DNA from: CAYGVT01 sp964353355
Lineage (GTDB): Archaea > Thermoplasmatota > DTKX01 > GCA-020343715
Direction: 5' to 3'
DNA: 64,000 nucleotides
Assembly (NCBI GenBank): GCA_964353355.1
Contig: CAYGVT010000014.1
Coordinates: forward strand, 62,001-126,000
Under the pieces are notes generated by a model that searched no databases, was not told the DNA's origin, and saw nothing but the letters and a program-made list of their open reading frames with translations. Shown here in pieces: positions 1 through 8,830 of the stretch. The position numbers and the translations under genes were made by a program. Position 1 is the first letter of the stretch; each line of letters opens with the position of its first letter.

Positions 1-3000
1 GTCTTGACGAGCTCTCCGCCGTCGCCGTCGCGCACCCTGAGAGCTACCGTGTACATGCCGTTGTCCAGGTAGGTGTGGGATGCGTTGACGGTCTGGGCGT
101 CGTCGTCGAACACCACTCCGTCGTAATCGAAGTCCCAGGTGAATGTGAGCACGTCGCGCACGCCGGGGTCCGTGACGCTGGAGTTGAAGAGCACGAGCGA
201 CCCCTCGTCGGCCGGGTCGGAGGCCATGAACGCGCCCACCGGCGGGAGGTTGCGCACGACGACCTGGAGCGTGACGTTGTTCATGCCGCCATCGTCGTCG
301 GTGATGCGCATCATCACGGTGTAGATGCCGTCGTTTAGGTACACGTGGTCGACGCGCGTCCCGTTGGCGTCCTCCTTGAAGCTCTGGCCGTCGTACTCGA
401 AATCCCACCTGACGAAGACGGTGTCGAGCGGGCCCGGGTCGGACACGGTGGCGGTGAACGGGGCGCTCTCGCCCTCGTTGGAGCTGCCGGGCGTGAAGAT
501 GTCCCCCTTTGGCGGGATGTTCCGCACCAAGACCGTGGTGGTGTTGATGGCGGATTGGAGGCCTCCGTCGTCGGTCACGCGCAGCGCGACCGTGAACGTG
601 CCGTCATCGAGGTAGGTGTGCGTCGTGTTGCGCTCCGTCGAGTCCGTGTCGAAGGTCGTGCCGTCGTAATCGAAGTCCCACTCCCACGAATGTGTATCGA
701 GCATGCCCGCGTCGGTGACGTTGCCCCAGAAGCGCATCTCCTTGTTCTCGTCGCTCGGGGAGCTCGTGCTGATGTGCGCCTCGGGCTGGGCGTTGATGAC
801 GGGCACCGACATGGTCAGCAGGGGCGAGACGAGCCCCGTGCGGGTCTCGCGGACCTTGAGCGCGAGCAGGTACGTCCCGTCGTCCACGTAGACGTGGCCG
901 ACGCTCGCGCCGGTGGCATCCTTGGAGAAGGTCGTGCCGTCGTACTCGAAGTCCCAGTCGAACGCATAGCGCTCGCTGGTCCTCGGGTCCGTGACCGTCG
1001 CCTCGAGGGCCACGCGCACCCCCTCCTTGGGGGTGCCGGTGTAGGTCGCCTTGCCGTGGGGCGCGATGTCGAACCAGGCGAGCGCCTTGTCGGCCAGCGC
1101 CTTGCGGTCCGTGGCCGAGTTCAACTGACCGAACTCGAAGGCGAGAAACAGGGTCTTGTTCGAGCCCGCGTCCCTCGCGATGGCGGACGTCACGTTGGAC
1201 CATCCCACGCCCCACAGGTCCGTGGCGCTGCCGTAGAGCACCTGGTAGGCCTTGTCGGTGGGGGTGATGTTCTGGCCGTAGTCGTAGCCGCCGAAGGAGG
1301 TGGACACGTCGTAGGATATGGATGCGGCGAAGGTGCCCGCCGTTCCCTTGATCGGGTCAGGGGTGCCTGAGTGGCGCTGGAAGGCCCCCACGGCCAGGAT
1401 GGCGCGGGCGAAGTCGGAGGACGGCAGCGACGTCCTGTTGGTCGAGCCGTAGAGGTCGTAAAGGACAAGCGAGCCCAGGAGCCAGACCTTGCCGCCCGCG
1501 TCGGTGAAGGCCTTGAGCTGCGCCCGGTCGTTGGCGGTGAGCGTCGCGCCGTAGGGCGCGTAGTCGTAGCCGCAGTCCCATATGACCAGTCGGTAGTGGG
1601 ACATCTCGCTCTTGGCCGGGCCGTCGTACCATGTGAGCGGGGCGATGACGTCGAATGGCTGCCCGAGGTCGACGAGCGCGTCCCCGACGCGCTTGGAGCT
1701 GTCGATGTAGTACATCATGGACGTGTCGTCGGGGTTGTGGTTGTTGTAGGGCGGGACCGAGAGCTCGCCGGTGTTGTCGTCGTCGACGAGCAGGATGGCG
1801 GACCTGAGGTAGAAGCCGATGGGCACGCGGACGGACGCCCCGCCGACGGTGAGCTTGGCCTCGCCGAGGTAGTGGCCCACATGCTCGTAGGCGTCGTAGT
1901 TGACGGTGACCTTGACCTTGAAGGTGCCCCCGGGGGCGATGTTGACCGCGGTCGTGTTGGCCTTGAGCATGGAGGACGCCAGGTCGGTGGCGTTCCCCGA
2001 GGCCGTGTAGAGGGGCGTGAGGGCCCACTGCAGCTTGAGCGAGAGCGTGCCGTTGGACCACGTCGAGGACGCGGTGTTCCTGAAGGTGACGGTGAACTCG
2101 GTCGAGTTCGCCGTGGAGGACAGGCGTCCCAGGCTCACGCTCGGCGGCTCCGCGAGCGCGAAGGTGTTGTTCGCTGCGAGCACGTCGATGCGGCCCGCGC
2201 CCTGCCTGTAGGCGTTGTAGCCCGCGTCCTTGCCCGTCCCCATGAGCGCCTGCTTGATCTGGTCAGAGGTCCAGGAGGGGTGGGACTGGGCGAGCAGCGC
2301 GGCCGCGCCGGCCACGTGGGGGGTGGCCATCGAGGTCCCCGACATCGTGGTGTAGCCCTGGTTGCGATAGGTCGAGTAGATGTAGACGCCCGGGGCGACC
2401 AGGTCTGGCTTTATCTGCATGATGGGTGAGGGGCCGATGGAGGAGAAGGAGACGAGCGTATCGTCCTTGAACAGCGCGCCCACCGACACGACCTTGCGCG
2501 CGTTGCCGGGGCTGCCGAGCGTCTCGTAGTCCGGGCCGTCGTTGCTTGCCGCCACCGCGACCAGCACGCCCGCGGTCTGCGCGTTGTCGCACGCCTGCGA
2601 CATCGAGTCGTCGGGGTGGCCGAAGCCGCTGAGGCTCATGGAGATTACGTCCGACCGGTCCTTGGTGTCGCCGTCGTCGTTGGGGTCCGTCGCGGCCTCG
2701 ACGCCCGAGATGACCCAGGAGTCGGAGCCCCAGCCGGCGTCCGAGAGCACCTTGTAGATGCGGAACTTGACGTCCGGCGCCACACCCTTCAAGGTCCCGT
2801 TCGCGCCCACGATGCCCGCGCAGTGCGTGCCGTGGCCGTGCCCGTCCCAGAAGTCGGTGGTCGACGTGGCGTAGTTGTAGCCGCCGATGATGCGATTGTG
2901 CGTGCCGGAGGTGATGTTGGCGCGGTCGTTGGCGCGGTTGGAGGTGCCACCGAGGTCGGGGTGCGCGTAGTCGATGCCGGTGTCCAGCACCGCGACGACG

Positions 3001-3581
3001 ACGTCCTTGCCCGTGATGGTCCTCCCGGTGGCGTTCTTGGCCGTCCACAGGTCGTCGGCGTTGATGAGGGGGACGCTCTGCGTAAGCGTCGCCTCGACCT
3101 CGCCGTCCAGCTCGACGCGGGCCACCCCGGCGCGCGCGGCCGCCCAGTCGAGGGCCGCGGCGGGCGCGTTGAGCGCGATGCCGTTGAGCACGACGGTCCA
3201 CTCGGCCCCGAACGCGACCTCGGGGAAGGATGTGACCATCGCATCCTTGAACGCCCTGTGGGAGGCGAGCAGCTCCTGGTCGTACTCCCGTGCCCGCGCA
3301 CCGAGCGTGTCAGGGTCGGCGCCGCGGCGCTCCTGGTCGAACCTCCACTGCACGACGCAGGGCGCCTCGAGCACGACGATGGCTGACCAACGGCCGCCCG
3401 AGGACCAGAACATGGCGTCGGTCGAGGATGCGGCATCAAGGTCGGAGGGGGCGTCGGCGCCCGCGGGGGCTGACGTGCGCGTCTCGAGCACGCCGATAGC
3501 GCCTGGAAGGACGAGCAGGAGGGCGATGGCGGCCAATGCCATGGCCCGGAGTGCGTCGCGTTGGTATCGCAGGTTGTTCAC
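1..3581 (-). CDS. Secreted subtilisin-like serine protease (S8) with PKD repeats, C-terminus cut by window edge
   Basis: The protein starts with a signal peptide (MNNLRYQRDALRAMALAAIA and a hydrophobic stretch). A propeptide-like region follows. The subtilase catalytic triad is visible: Asp in VLDTGID (about residue 200), His in GHGHGTH (about 250) and Ser in SGTSMATPHVAG (about 417). After the protease comes a Rossmann-like/GATase-like stretch beginning ILLVDDDNTG, then at least four PKD-type repeats with WDFDYDG and HTYLDDGTY/F motifs up to the window edge, so the C-terminus is missing. It is expected to work outside the cell on proteins or peptides. I chose GTG at 3581 because it supplies basic residues ahead of the signal helix; GTG 3584 and ATG 3542 are in-frame alternatives. 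A TATA-like box lies about 40 bp upstream. Family assignment is secure; the substrate is unknown. Confidence 0.9.
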   Translation of the reverse strand, partial: MNNLRYQRDALRAMALAAIALLLVLPGAIGVLETRTSAPAGADAPSDLDAASSTDAMFWSSGGRWSAIVVLEAPCVVQWRFDQERRGADPDTLGARAREYDQELLASHRAFKDAMVTSFPEVAFGAEWTVVLNGIALNAPAAALDWAAARAGVARVELDGEVEATLTQSVPLINADDLWTAKNATGRTITGKDVVVAVLDTGIDYAHPDLGGTSNRANDRANITSGTHNRIIGGYNYATSTTDFWDGHGHGTHCAGIVGANGTLKGVAPDVKFRIYKVLSDAGWGSDSWVISGVEAATDPNDDGDTKDRSDVISMSLSGFGHPDDSMSQACDNAQTAGVLVAVAASNDGPDYETLGSPGNARKVVSVGALFKDDTLVSFSSIGPSPIMQIKPDLVAPGVYIYSTYRNQGYTTMSGTSMATPHVAGAAALLAQSHPSWTSDQIKQALMGTGKDAGYNAYRQGAGRIDVLAANNTFALAEPPSVSLGRLSSTANSTEFTVTFRNTASSTWSNGTLSLKLQWALTPLYTASGNATDLASSMLKANTTAVNIAPGGTFKVKVTVNYDAYEHVGHYLGEAKLTVGGASVRVPIGFYLRSAILLVDDDNTGELSVPPYNNHNPDDTSMMYYIDSSKRVGDALVDLGQPFDVIAPLTWYDGPAKSEMSHYRLVIWDCGYDYAPYGATLTANDRAQLKAFTDAGGKVWLLGSLVLYDLYGSTNRTSLPSSDFARAILAVGAFQRHSGTPDPIKGTAGTFAASISYDVSTSFGGYDYGQNITPTDKAYQVLYGSATDLWGVGWSNVTSAIARDAGSNKTLFLAFEFGQLNSATDRKALADKALAWFDIAPHGKATYTGTPKEGVRVALEATVTDPRTSERYAFDWDFEYDGTTFSKDATGASVGHVYVDDGTYLLALKVRETRTGLVSPLLTMSVPVINAQPEAHISTSSPSDENKEMRFWGNVTDAGMLDTHSWEWDFDYDGTTFDTDSTERNTTHTYLDDGTFTVALRVTDDGGLQSAINTTTVLVRNIPPKGDIFTPGSSNEGESAPFTATVSDPGPLDTVFVRWDFEYDGQSFKEDANGTRVDHVYLNDGIYTVMMRITDDDGGMNNVTLQVVVRNLPPVGAFMASDPADEGSLVLFNSSVTDPGVRDVLTFTWDFDYDGVVFDDDAQTVNASHTYLDNGMYTVALRVRDGDGGELVK

Positions 3582-3619
3582 CACTAGCCTAAGCTGGCCA
3601 GCGTGGGCATTAGGAGCCG

Positions 3620-3630
3620 GCTATAAAAGG
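3620..3630 (-). promoter_or_regulatory. TATA box of the S8 protease gene
   Basis: On the minus strand this reads CCTTTTATAG, a good archaeal box A. Its centre is about 40 nt ahead of the GTG start, predicting a short leader of roughly 14-17 nt. No separate BRE was scored. Confidence 0.55.
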
Positions 3631-3739
3631 CTTTCATCGACGTTCGCCCTTTTCGAGACCATACCCTGGCCGACCCCCGGCGGGAGGCTTCCGCCCCCGC
3701 GGGGAAGGTTCATAACCCCTCCCGTGCTTCCCTCGACCC

Positions 3740-4654
3740 GTGCCTGAGGGACCCCCCAGCCGACCGTTGAGCGCCCCCTACGCGGGCGTCGCCGTCGCAG
3801 TCGTCGCGGTCTCCTTCTCGTCCATCCTCATCCGGTGGTCGGAGGCGGACGCGCTCGCCATCGCGGCGGGCAGGATGCTGCTCTCCGCCCTGCTCCTGCT
3901 GCCGTTCGCGCTCACCTGGGGCCGCGCGGAGCTCCTGTCGCTCACGCGGCGCGACCTCCTTCTCCTCACCGGCATCGGGCTCGTGCTCGCGCTCCACTTC
4001 TCCACGTGGATAGCCTCGCTCGGCATGACCAGCATCGCCTCCTCGGTCGTGCTCGTGACCTCGCACCCCGTGCTCGTGGGCCTCGTGGGGCACTTCATGT
4101 TCAAGGAGCGCCTCTCCACAATCAACGCGCTCGGCATCGCGATGGGCCTATCGGGAGTGCTCCTGCTCGCGACCGGGGACGCCGGGCAGGGCCGCGACAC
4201 GCTGCTCGGGGACCTGCTCGCTTGGCTCGGTGGCGTGGCCGCGGGCGTGTACATCCTCGCGGGACGGCGCACGCGCCAGCACATGTCGGTCGTGACCTAC
4301 GCGTTCGTGGTCTACGCCACCTGCGCGGCCTTCCTGCTCGTGGCCGTCCTCGCGACGGGCACGCCCCTCGCGACGCTCCCCCGGCGCGAGTGGGGGTTGT
4401 TCATGCTGATGGCCCTGGGCCCCTCCATCCTGGGCCACACGGTCTACAACTGGGCGCTCAAGCACGTGCCCGCGTCCGTCGTCTCCGTATCGCTCCTCGG
4501 CGAGCCGGTCGGCTCCATCTCCCTCGCCTTCGTCATCTTCGAGGAGGTCCCCCCCGACCTCGCGCTCGCTGGCGGGGCCATCATCATCGTGGGCATCCTT
4601 CTGGCCACCTGGAGGATGGGCTCGCGCAAGGAAGAGGCCGAGACGTCGGGCTAG
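3740..4654 (+). CDS. EamA/DMT-superfamily transporter
   Basis: This 304-residue protein has about ten hydrophobic helices in two repeated halves, as expected of EamA permeases. It shows the usual features: SSILIRWSEAD after helix 1, FSTWIASLGMTSIASSVV in the first repeat, and ALKHVPASVVSVSLLGEPV in the second. It should export or import a small metabolite across the cytoplasmic membrane; the substrate cannot be read from sequence. The GTG start lies 27 nt after a weak TATA-like element (TTCATAACC, 3709-3717), so the message is probably leaderless. It is divergent from the S8 protease gene, with about 155 bp between them that holds both promoters. Its C-terminal tail is short and charged. Confidence 0.85.
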   Translation: MPEGPPSRPLSAPYAGVAVAVVAVSFSSILIRWSEADALAIAAGRMLLSALLLLPFALTWGRAELLSLTRRDLLLLTGIGLVLALHFSTWIASLGMTSIASSVVLVTSHPVLVGLVGHFMFKERLSTINALGIAMGLSGVLLLATGDAGQGRDTLLGDLLAWLGGVAAGVYILAGRRTRQHMSVVTYAFVVYATCAAFLLVAVLATGTPLATLPRREWGLFMLMALGPSILGHTVYNWALKHVPASVVSVSLLGEPVGSISLAFVIFEEVPPDLALAGGAIIIVGILLATWRMGSRKEEAETSG

Positions 4655-4711
4655 ATGCAGGGGCAATCGCGAGCCGGACGAACCCGCCTCGGGAGGGCCA
4701 TCTCAAAGGTC

Positions 4712-5653
4712 TCAGGGGATGAACATGAGCCTCTTGAGCTCCAGGTTGGACTCGCGCGCCTTCTCGGCGGACTTGTTGAGCGCCTCGAGCTCGTCGTCCG
4801 CGAGCGGGAGCTCGATGACCTTGACGATGCCCTCGCGCCCCAGCATGACCGGCACGCCGATGCACACGTCCTCGATGCCGTACTCGCCATCGAGGAGCGC
4901 CGAGCACGGGCGGATGATGTGCACGTCGTGGGACACGGCCATGACCATCTCGGCGATGGACGCCCCGGGAGCGTAGAACGCCGAGCCCGTCTTGAGGAGG
5001 TTCACGATCTCCCCGCCCCCGTTGCGGGTGCGCTTGATGAGCTCGTCCAGCCTCCCGCGCGGCATCAGCTTGTCCACGGGTATGCCCGCGACCGTGGTGT
5101 ACCTGGGCAGCGGCACCATCTCGTCGCCGTGCGCGCCCATCACGAGCGCGTGCACATCCTGCACTGCCACTCCGAGCTCGTCCGAGATGAAGGTGCGGAA
5201 CCGGGCCGAGTCGAGCACGCCCGCCATGCCGAACACCCTCTGGCGGGACGAGCCCAGCAGCTTGGCCGCCAGGTAGGCCATCGAGTCCAGCGGGTTGGTG
5301 ACCATGATGACGACCGCGTCGGGCGCGTGGGCCTTGATGTGGCCGCACACGTCCTTGACAATCTTGGCGTTGATGGAGAGCAGGTCCGTCCTGGACATGC
5401 CGGGCTTGCGGGGCACCCCCGACGTGACGACGACGACGCCCGAGCCCTCCATGAGGGAGAAGTCCGTGCCGCCGGTGACCTTTGCGTTGAAGCCCACCAG
5501 GGGGGACGATTCCCACATGTCGAGCGCCTTGCCCTGGGGGAGGCCGTCCACGATGTCGAGCATGACTATCTCGCGCGCCAGCTGCTTCTCCGCAATGTTC
5601 AGCGCCGCCGTGGCGCCGACGTTGCCCGCACCAACGACCGTGATCTTGCGCAT
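4712..5653 (-). CDS. mdh: NAD-dependent malate dehydrogenase (LDH-like type)
   Basis: This 313-residue enzyme interconverts malate and oxaloacetate in the cytoplasm. The Rossmann motif GAGNVGA is at residues 8-14. The NAD-binding acidic residue is in MLDIVDG (about 33). Substrate-binding arginines sit in PRKPGMSR (82 and 88) and near 151, Asn is in TNPLD (120) and the catalytic His is in GAHGDEMVPL (175). Arg rather than Gln in the specificity loop favours malate over lactate. I chose the internal ATG (MRKITVVGAG) because the fold starts there; the frame is open 19 codons further upstream, which would add a non-homologous extension. A TATA-like TCCTTATTG lies near 5710. The gene is convergent with the EamA transporter gene. 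Confidence 0.92.
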   Translation of the reverse strand: MRKITVVGAGNVGATAALNIAEKQLAREIVMLDIVDGLPQGKALDMWESSPLVGFNAKVTGGTDFSLMEGSGVVVVTSGVPRKPGMSRTDLLSINAKIVKDVCGHIKAHAPDAVVIMVTNPLDSMAYLAAKLLGSSRQRVFGMAGVLDSARFRTFISDELGVAVQDVHALVMGAHGDEMVPLPRYTTVAGIPVDKLMPRGRLDELIKRTRNGGGEIVNLLKTGSAFYAPGASIAEMVMAVSHDVHIIRPCSALLDGEYGIEDVCIGVPVMLGREGIVKVIELPLADDELEALNKSAEKARESNLELKRLMFIP

Positions 5654-5765
5654 CCTGCCCACCGCCAGGCGCACCGCCTGGCCGAGCGGGGGTAACGGTA
5701 CGCGTGACAATAAGGATTTGCCATTGGCCCCGGGCTGGCGTACCTCCAGGCTCTGGCCCGTCCTC

Positions 5766-6455
5766 TCAGAGCCCGAGCGCGCGCCCCGTCACCCGCGGCA
5801 CGTCCCCCCGCCTGGCATCGACGAGGCTGAACCCCCCGTCCCCCGCCTCCTCGGCCCAGCCCCAGTCGCACAGGTCCTCCAGCAGCGCGCCCGCACGCTC
5901 CTCTGGAAGGGAGGCCTCCTCCGCGACCTCGCGGACACCCATCGCCCCCCTGGCCGACGCGAGCGCCTCCAGGACGCGGCACTGGGCCCCGAGCTCGGCG
6001 CGCGACCGTTCCAGCACCGCCTCGAGCATCGCGACGTATCCAGGCGACAGGCCGTGGGCGCGGGCGCTCACGAGGATGATGCCGATGTAGCCCGGGGAGG
6101 GCACAAGGCCCGGCCGGGGCTCGACGACCGTGTAGGTCCACGCGTCCACGGGCCTGCCCGTGGCCAGGGAGCGGACCTCCAGGCGCCTGCGCCCGTACAT
6201 CCGCTCGGGCACGCCCTCCCACCGGTCCATCGCCTCCAGGAGGCGCCCGTCCGCGAGTCCGTAGAGCAGCCCCTCGACCGTGTCGCCGGGCGACGGCACG
6301 ACATCGGCCGCGCCCCCGAGCCACCTGGAGGGAGAGGGGAAGTCGAACTCGAGCCGGTGGTCGTGCAGCACGGCGGCCTCGCAGGAGCCGAACGGGACGC
6401 CCCGGCGCACCATCTGCGCGCCGTCCATGTTCGAGCCGTAGGCGAAGTACCACAT
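5766..6455 (-). CDS. Gamma-glutamylcyclotransferase-like protein fused to a winged-helix-like tail
   Basis: Residues 1-130 match the GGCT/AIG2 fold. The substrate loop FAYGSNM is at residues 4-10, EGLLYGL at 61-67 and the expected catalytic Glu in DRWEGVP at about residue 80. The family cleaves gamma-glutamyl amides to 5-oxoproline. Beyond residue 140 there are about 90 extra residues predicted as helices plus a wing (VLEALASARG, REVAEEASLPEERAG, LCDWGWAEE), resembling a MarR-type or Rrf2-type winged helix. GGCT proteins usually lack this part. The start ATG is fixed because the fold begins at once (MWYFAYGSNM). The second domain assignment is my inference. Confidence 0.75.
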   Translation of the reverse strand: MWYFAYGSNMDGAQMVRRGVPFGSCEAAVLHDHRLEFDFPSPSRWLGGAADVVPSPGDTVEGLLYGLADGRLLEAMDRWEGVPERMYGRRRLEVRSLATGRPVDAWTYTVVEPRPGLVPSPGYIGIILVSARAHGLSPGYVAMLEAVLERSRAELGAQCRVLEALASARGAMGVREVAEEASLPEERAGALLEDLCDWGWAEEAGDGGFSLVDARRGDVPRVTGRALGL

Positions 6456-6488
6456 GCAGGGCGCCCCCGTGGCCGGGTCAGAGCGTCA

Positions 6489-6728
6489 CTAGTCTCTCAC
6501 TCGCCTGCGGCGGGTGTGCCCGAGCCCCGCGAACGCGATTGCGGAGACGAGGAACGCCACGATGGTCCACAGGACATCGCCGCCAGTGAAGTAGTAGACC
6601 AATCCCGCGACGATAAGGGCCGGGAGGAACTCAACGACGAACTCCAAGACGAAGACGAATATCAGGGCGATGATGACGACTACGACCACCAAGGCGATGC
6701 AAGCCACACCAAACTCGAAGAGGGCCAT
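6489..6728 (-). CDS. Small membrane protein, unknown function
   Basis: This 79-residue protein begins MALFEFGVAC. It has two to three closely packed hydrophobic helices rich in Val, Ile and Phe, and a basic tail (HTRRRRVRD). I do not recognise a family. The upstream frame is open to 6797, but a strong TATA box centred near 6755 lies 27 nt from the ATG at 6728, so a leaderless start there is most likely. It precedes the GGCT-like gene on the same strand with a 33-bp gap, so co-transcription is possible. Confidence 0.6.
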   Translation of the reverse strand: MALFEFGVACIALVVVVVIIALIFVFVLEFVVEFLPALIVAGLVYYFTGGDVLWTIVAFLVSAIAFAGLGHTRRRRVRD

Positions 6729-6750
6729 ACAATATGAATTCCCACACGAT

Positions 6751-6760
6751 TTAATATATT
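6751..6760 (-). promoter_or_regulatory. TATA box for the leaderless small membrane protein gene
   Basis: The minus strand reads AATATATTAA in an otherwise GC-rich area. Its centre is 27 nt from ATG 6728, the spacing expected when transcription starts at the A of the start codon. Confidence 0.6.
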
Positions 6761-6981
6761 TTTCGATGTTTTCGTATGTGGGCACCGCCCGGAGCATGTG
6801 CTCGAGGGGGATGGACCGAGGACGCCATTATCCGGCAATGGGGCGGGCGGACCCGCCCCACCCTCGCCGACGGACCGTCTGGTCGTCTGTGAGCCCCTCG
6901 CGGCCATCCCCTGGGAGGGTCCATTGGGAGCGAGGTCGCCACAAGGACCTCCCCTAGGACGGTCCCTTCCCGTCACACCCC

Positions 6982-7851
6982 TCATCCCACGTTGAAGTAC
7001 TCCTTGGTGTCCCCCATGCGGTTCAGGATGAGGAAGGCGATGGGGATCACGCAGAAGAGGATGAACGGAGGGCGCAGGTACCCGAGGGGGAACACCCAAG
7101 CGATAAAGTTGAGGATCAGGGCCCAGGTGAGGGCCCGGCGCCACCCCACGTCCCCCCTCAGGTAGCCAGGGAGGGATATGAGCCCGGCGAAGCCCAGCAG
7201 CACGGAGAGGTTCCCGGATTCGAGGGTCAGGTACTGAGCAGGGGCCAGGTTTGTCGCACCGTTCAAGAAGCCCGAGAGGAGGGACGCCACCATGAGTAGC
7301 CCCGGCACGACGGCAGCCGCCACATAGCCCACGAGCACCAATCCTGCGAGCTGGACGCTCCTTGGGCGGGGCCCGGCTCTCTGGAGCCTGTCCGCGATGG
7401 CGGCGGGCCATGAGCCCTTATTGATGACTACGGCGACCATGCCGCGGGGTGTCCCCGTCACCAGCAGATCGTGCTCGTCGAGGCACATCAGGGCGAACCG
7501 CGGCGCACCTCCCGGCGGCGTCCTCGCCGGGGCAGGGGCCCCTGACGCCGAGAGCGCCCCGATCGACGCGGCCAGGTCCTTGAACTGCCGCAAGTGGGAC
7601 CTGCCATCCACATCTCTCTTGGGGGAGAAGTCCTCGATGATGCCCCCGCCTCCGTCAAGGAGGGCGCAGTACGATATCGCGGAGGACACACGCGCGAGCT
7701 CGTGCGCGCGGGTCATAGGCCCAGCGGAGCCTCTCCTCCCCCAGCCTGTTCCTCCCAGACCGGACCGTCCAGTCCTTCGGACGGCGGGACGCGAGGGAGC
7801 CCTTCCAACAGTCCTCTTCGACGTTCCCGTGGAACCTTCGCCTTGGGACAT
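6982..7851 (-). CDS. Membrane protein with N-terminal roadblock/LC7-like domain
   Basis: The frame encodes 289 residues. A low-complexity basic N-terminus is followed from about residue 46 (MTRAHELARVSS) by a segment with roadblock/LC7 character: a strand (SYCALLDGGGGII), a helix around HLRQFKDLAASIG, and paired strands (FALMCLDEHDLLVTG, GMVAVVINKG). After residue 165 there are four or five hydrophobic helices ending LILNRMGDTKEYFNVG. The roadblock match is by pattern only. Such domains bind small GTPases or dimerise, so a membrane-tethered regulatory role is possible. ATG 7851 follows the stop of a short upstream frame by one base; ATG 7716 is an alternative start. Confidence 0.55.
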   Translation of the reverse strand: MSQGEGSTGTSKRTVGRAPSRPAVRRTGRSGLGGTGWGRRGSAGPMTRAHELARVSSAISYCALLDGGGGIIEDFSPKRDVDGRSHLRQFKDLAASIGALSASGAPAPARTPPGGAPRFALMCLDEHDLLVTGTPRGMVAVVINKGSWPAAIADRLQRAGPRPRSVQLAGLVLVGYVAAAVVPGLLMVASLLSGFLNGATNLAPAQYLTLESGNLSVLLGFAGLISLPGYLRGDVGWRRALTWALILNFIAWVFPLGYLRPPFILFCVIPIAFLILNRMGDTKEYFNVG

Positions 7852-7852
7852 C

Positions 7853-7948
7853 CTAGACCACCTCCCACCTGGGACGCTCGCGGGGCAGGATCAAGTGCCT
7901 CGTGGGCCGACCCTGTCTGACGCACCCCTGGGCCTCCAGGAGGGCCAT
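7853..7948 (-). CDS. Short 5'-proximal ORF (31 codons) ending one base before the roadblock-like gene
   Basis: ATG 7948 lies about 30 nt from a TATA box (CATATAAATC, minus strand, 7974-7983), so it would be at or near the mRNA 5' end. The frame encodes MALLEAQGCVRQGRPTRHLI and eleven more residues. It stops (TAG) with a single base before ATG 7851 of the next gene, and a GGAGGTGG Shine-Dalgarno-like string lies within its last codons. This is a candidate leader peptide with translational coupling. The peptide resembles nothing I can name and could be non-functional. Confidence 0.35.
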   Translation of the reverse strand: MALLEAQGCVRQGRPTRHLILPRERPRWEVV

Positions 7949-8005
7949 GTCGTGCGATAATGGTGTGGATGCAGATTTATATGTTGATGCGCTCCCGACC
8001 ATGCG

Positions 8006-8743
8006 TCAGCCGCCCAGGCCCGTGCAGTTGACCGTCCAGTACTTGAAGAGAGTGTACGCCCCGACGAGCGCCACGCCCGCAGCGCCCGCGAGCCGCAGCC
8101 ACCTGTGCGAGCCAAGCGCGTTCCGGACGGTGCGACCGGCGAGCAGGCCGATGACGGGGTAGAGGCTCGACGTCGCGACGTAGGCGAGCGACATCAGCAC
8201 CACCGTGCCTGGGGGGCTCACGAGCAGCAGTGGCACTAGCAGCGTGAGCTTGAGGCACGGCGTGGCCCCGCGAACCACGCCCAGCGCGAATCCAGCGAGG
8301 AGGGGCCGCCGGGAGCGCGTCAGGAAGGACAGCCGCTGGGGCACGTTGGCGCACGCGTCGTGCGCGTGCCCCCCGTCCCTGCACGCGGCGCAGTCCCCCT
8401 CGCAGGAGCCCCCGTCGGCCGCCAGCCGCCCGCCATGCGCGGTGCCCGCATCGGGGCAACCGCCCACCATCGAGGGCCTCGGTGCCGTCGCGGCGATGAT
8501 GACGGCGACGGTGATTGAGGACGCCCCGAACGCGAGCGCCAGCGTCGCCTTGTCGACGAGCAGGGCCGACCCGAGGAGCCCGACGGCGAGGCACAGCGCG
8601 AGCACGCCGAGCGTCCTGCCCGCGAGGAAGCCCCAGCCCAGGCGGCGGTCGGCGCCCGCGAAGCACGCGCCCATGAAGACGCACAGCAGGCTGTCGCTCA
8701 GGGCGATGCCCACGAGCACCGCGGCCGCGACCTCATGCCACAC
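8006..8743 (-). CDS. CcdA/DsbD-type or heavy-metal-exporter-like membrane protein with Cys/His-rich loop
   Basis: This 245-residue protein has about six transmembrane helices in two halves. The second half carries GVVRGATPCLKLTLLVPLLL, the helix-with-Pro-Cys pattern typical of cytochrome c biogenesis (CcdA) and DsbD transmembrane domains. In the first half, a Cys sits in ALSDSLLCVFMGACF. The loop between the halves (about residues 90-135) is unusually rich in Cys and His (GGCPDAGTAHGG, CEGDCAACRDGGHAHDAC), suggesting metal binding. The family moves electrons or metal or sulfur species across the membrane; the direction cannot be told here. GTG 8743 has GGAGG seven bases upstream. A TATA-like element (TTAGATATAC) lies at 8781-8790. 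Confidence 0.6.
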   Translation of the reverse strand: MWHEVAAAVLVGIALSDSLLCVFMGACFAGADRRLGWGFLAGRTLGVLALCLAVGLLGSALLVDKATLALAFGASSITVAVIIAATAPRPSMVGGCPDAGTAHGGRLAADGGSCEGDCAACRDGGHAHDACANVPQRLSFLTRSRRPLLAGFALGVVRGATPCLKLTLLVPLLLVSPPGTVVLMSLAYVATSSLYPVIGLLAGRTVRNALGSHRWLRLAGAAGVALVGAYTLFKYWTVNCTGLGG

Positions 8744-8830
8744 CTGGCGTCCTCCGCGCCTGCCACCATCGTACAGGCCAGTATATCTAAGTTAGGGAGC
8801 GGCTCGCACCCCCCGAGGCACGTGCGCCCC

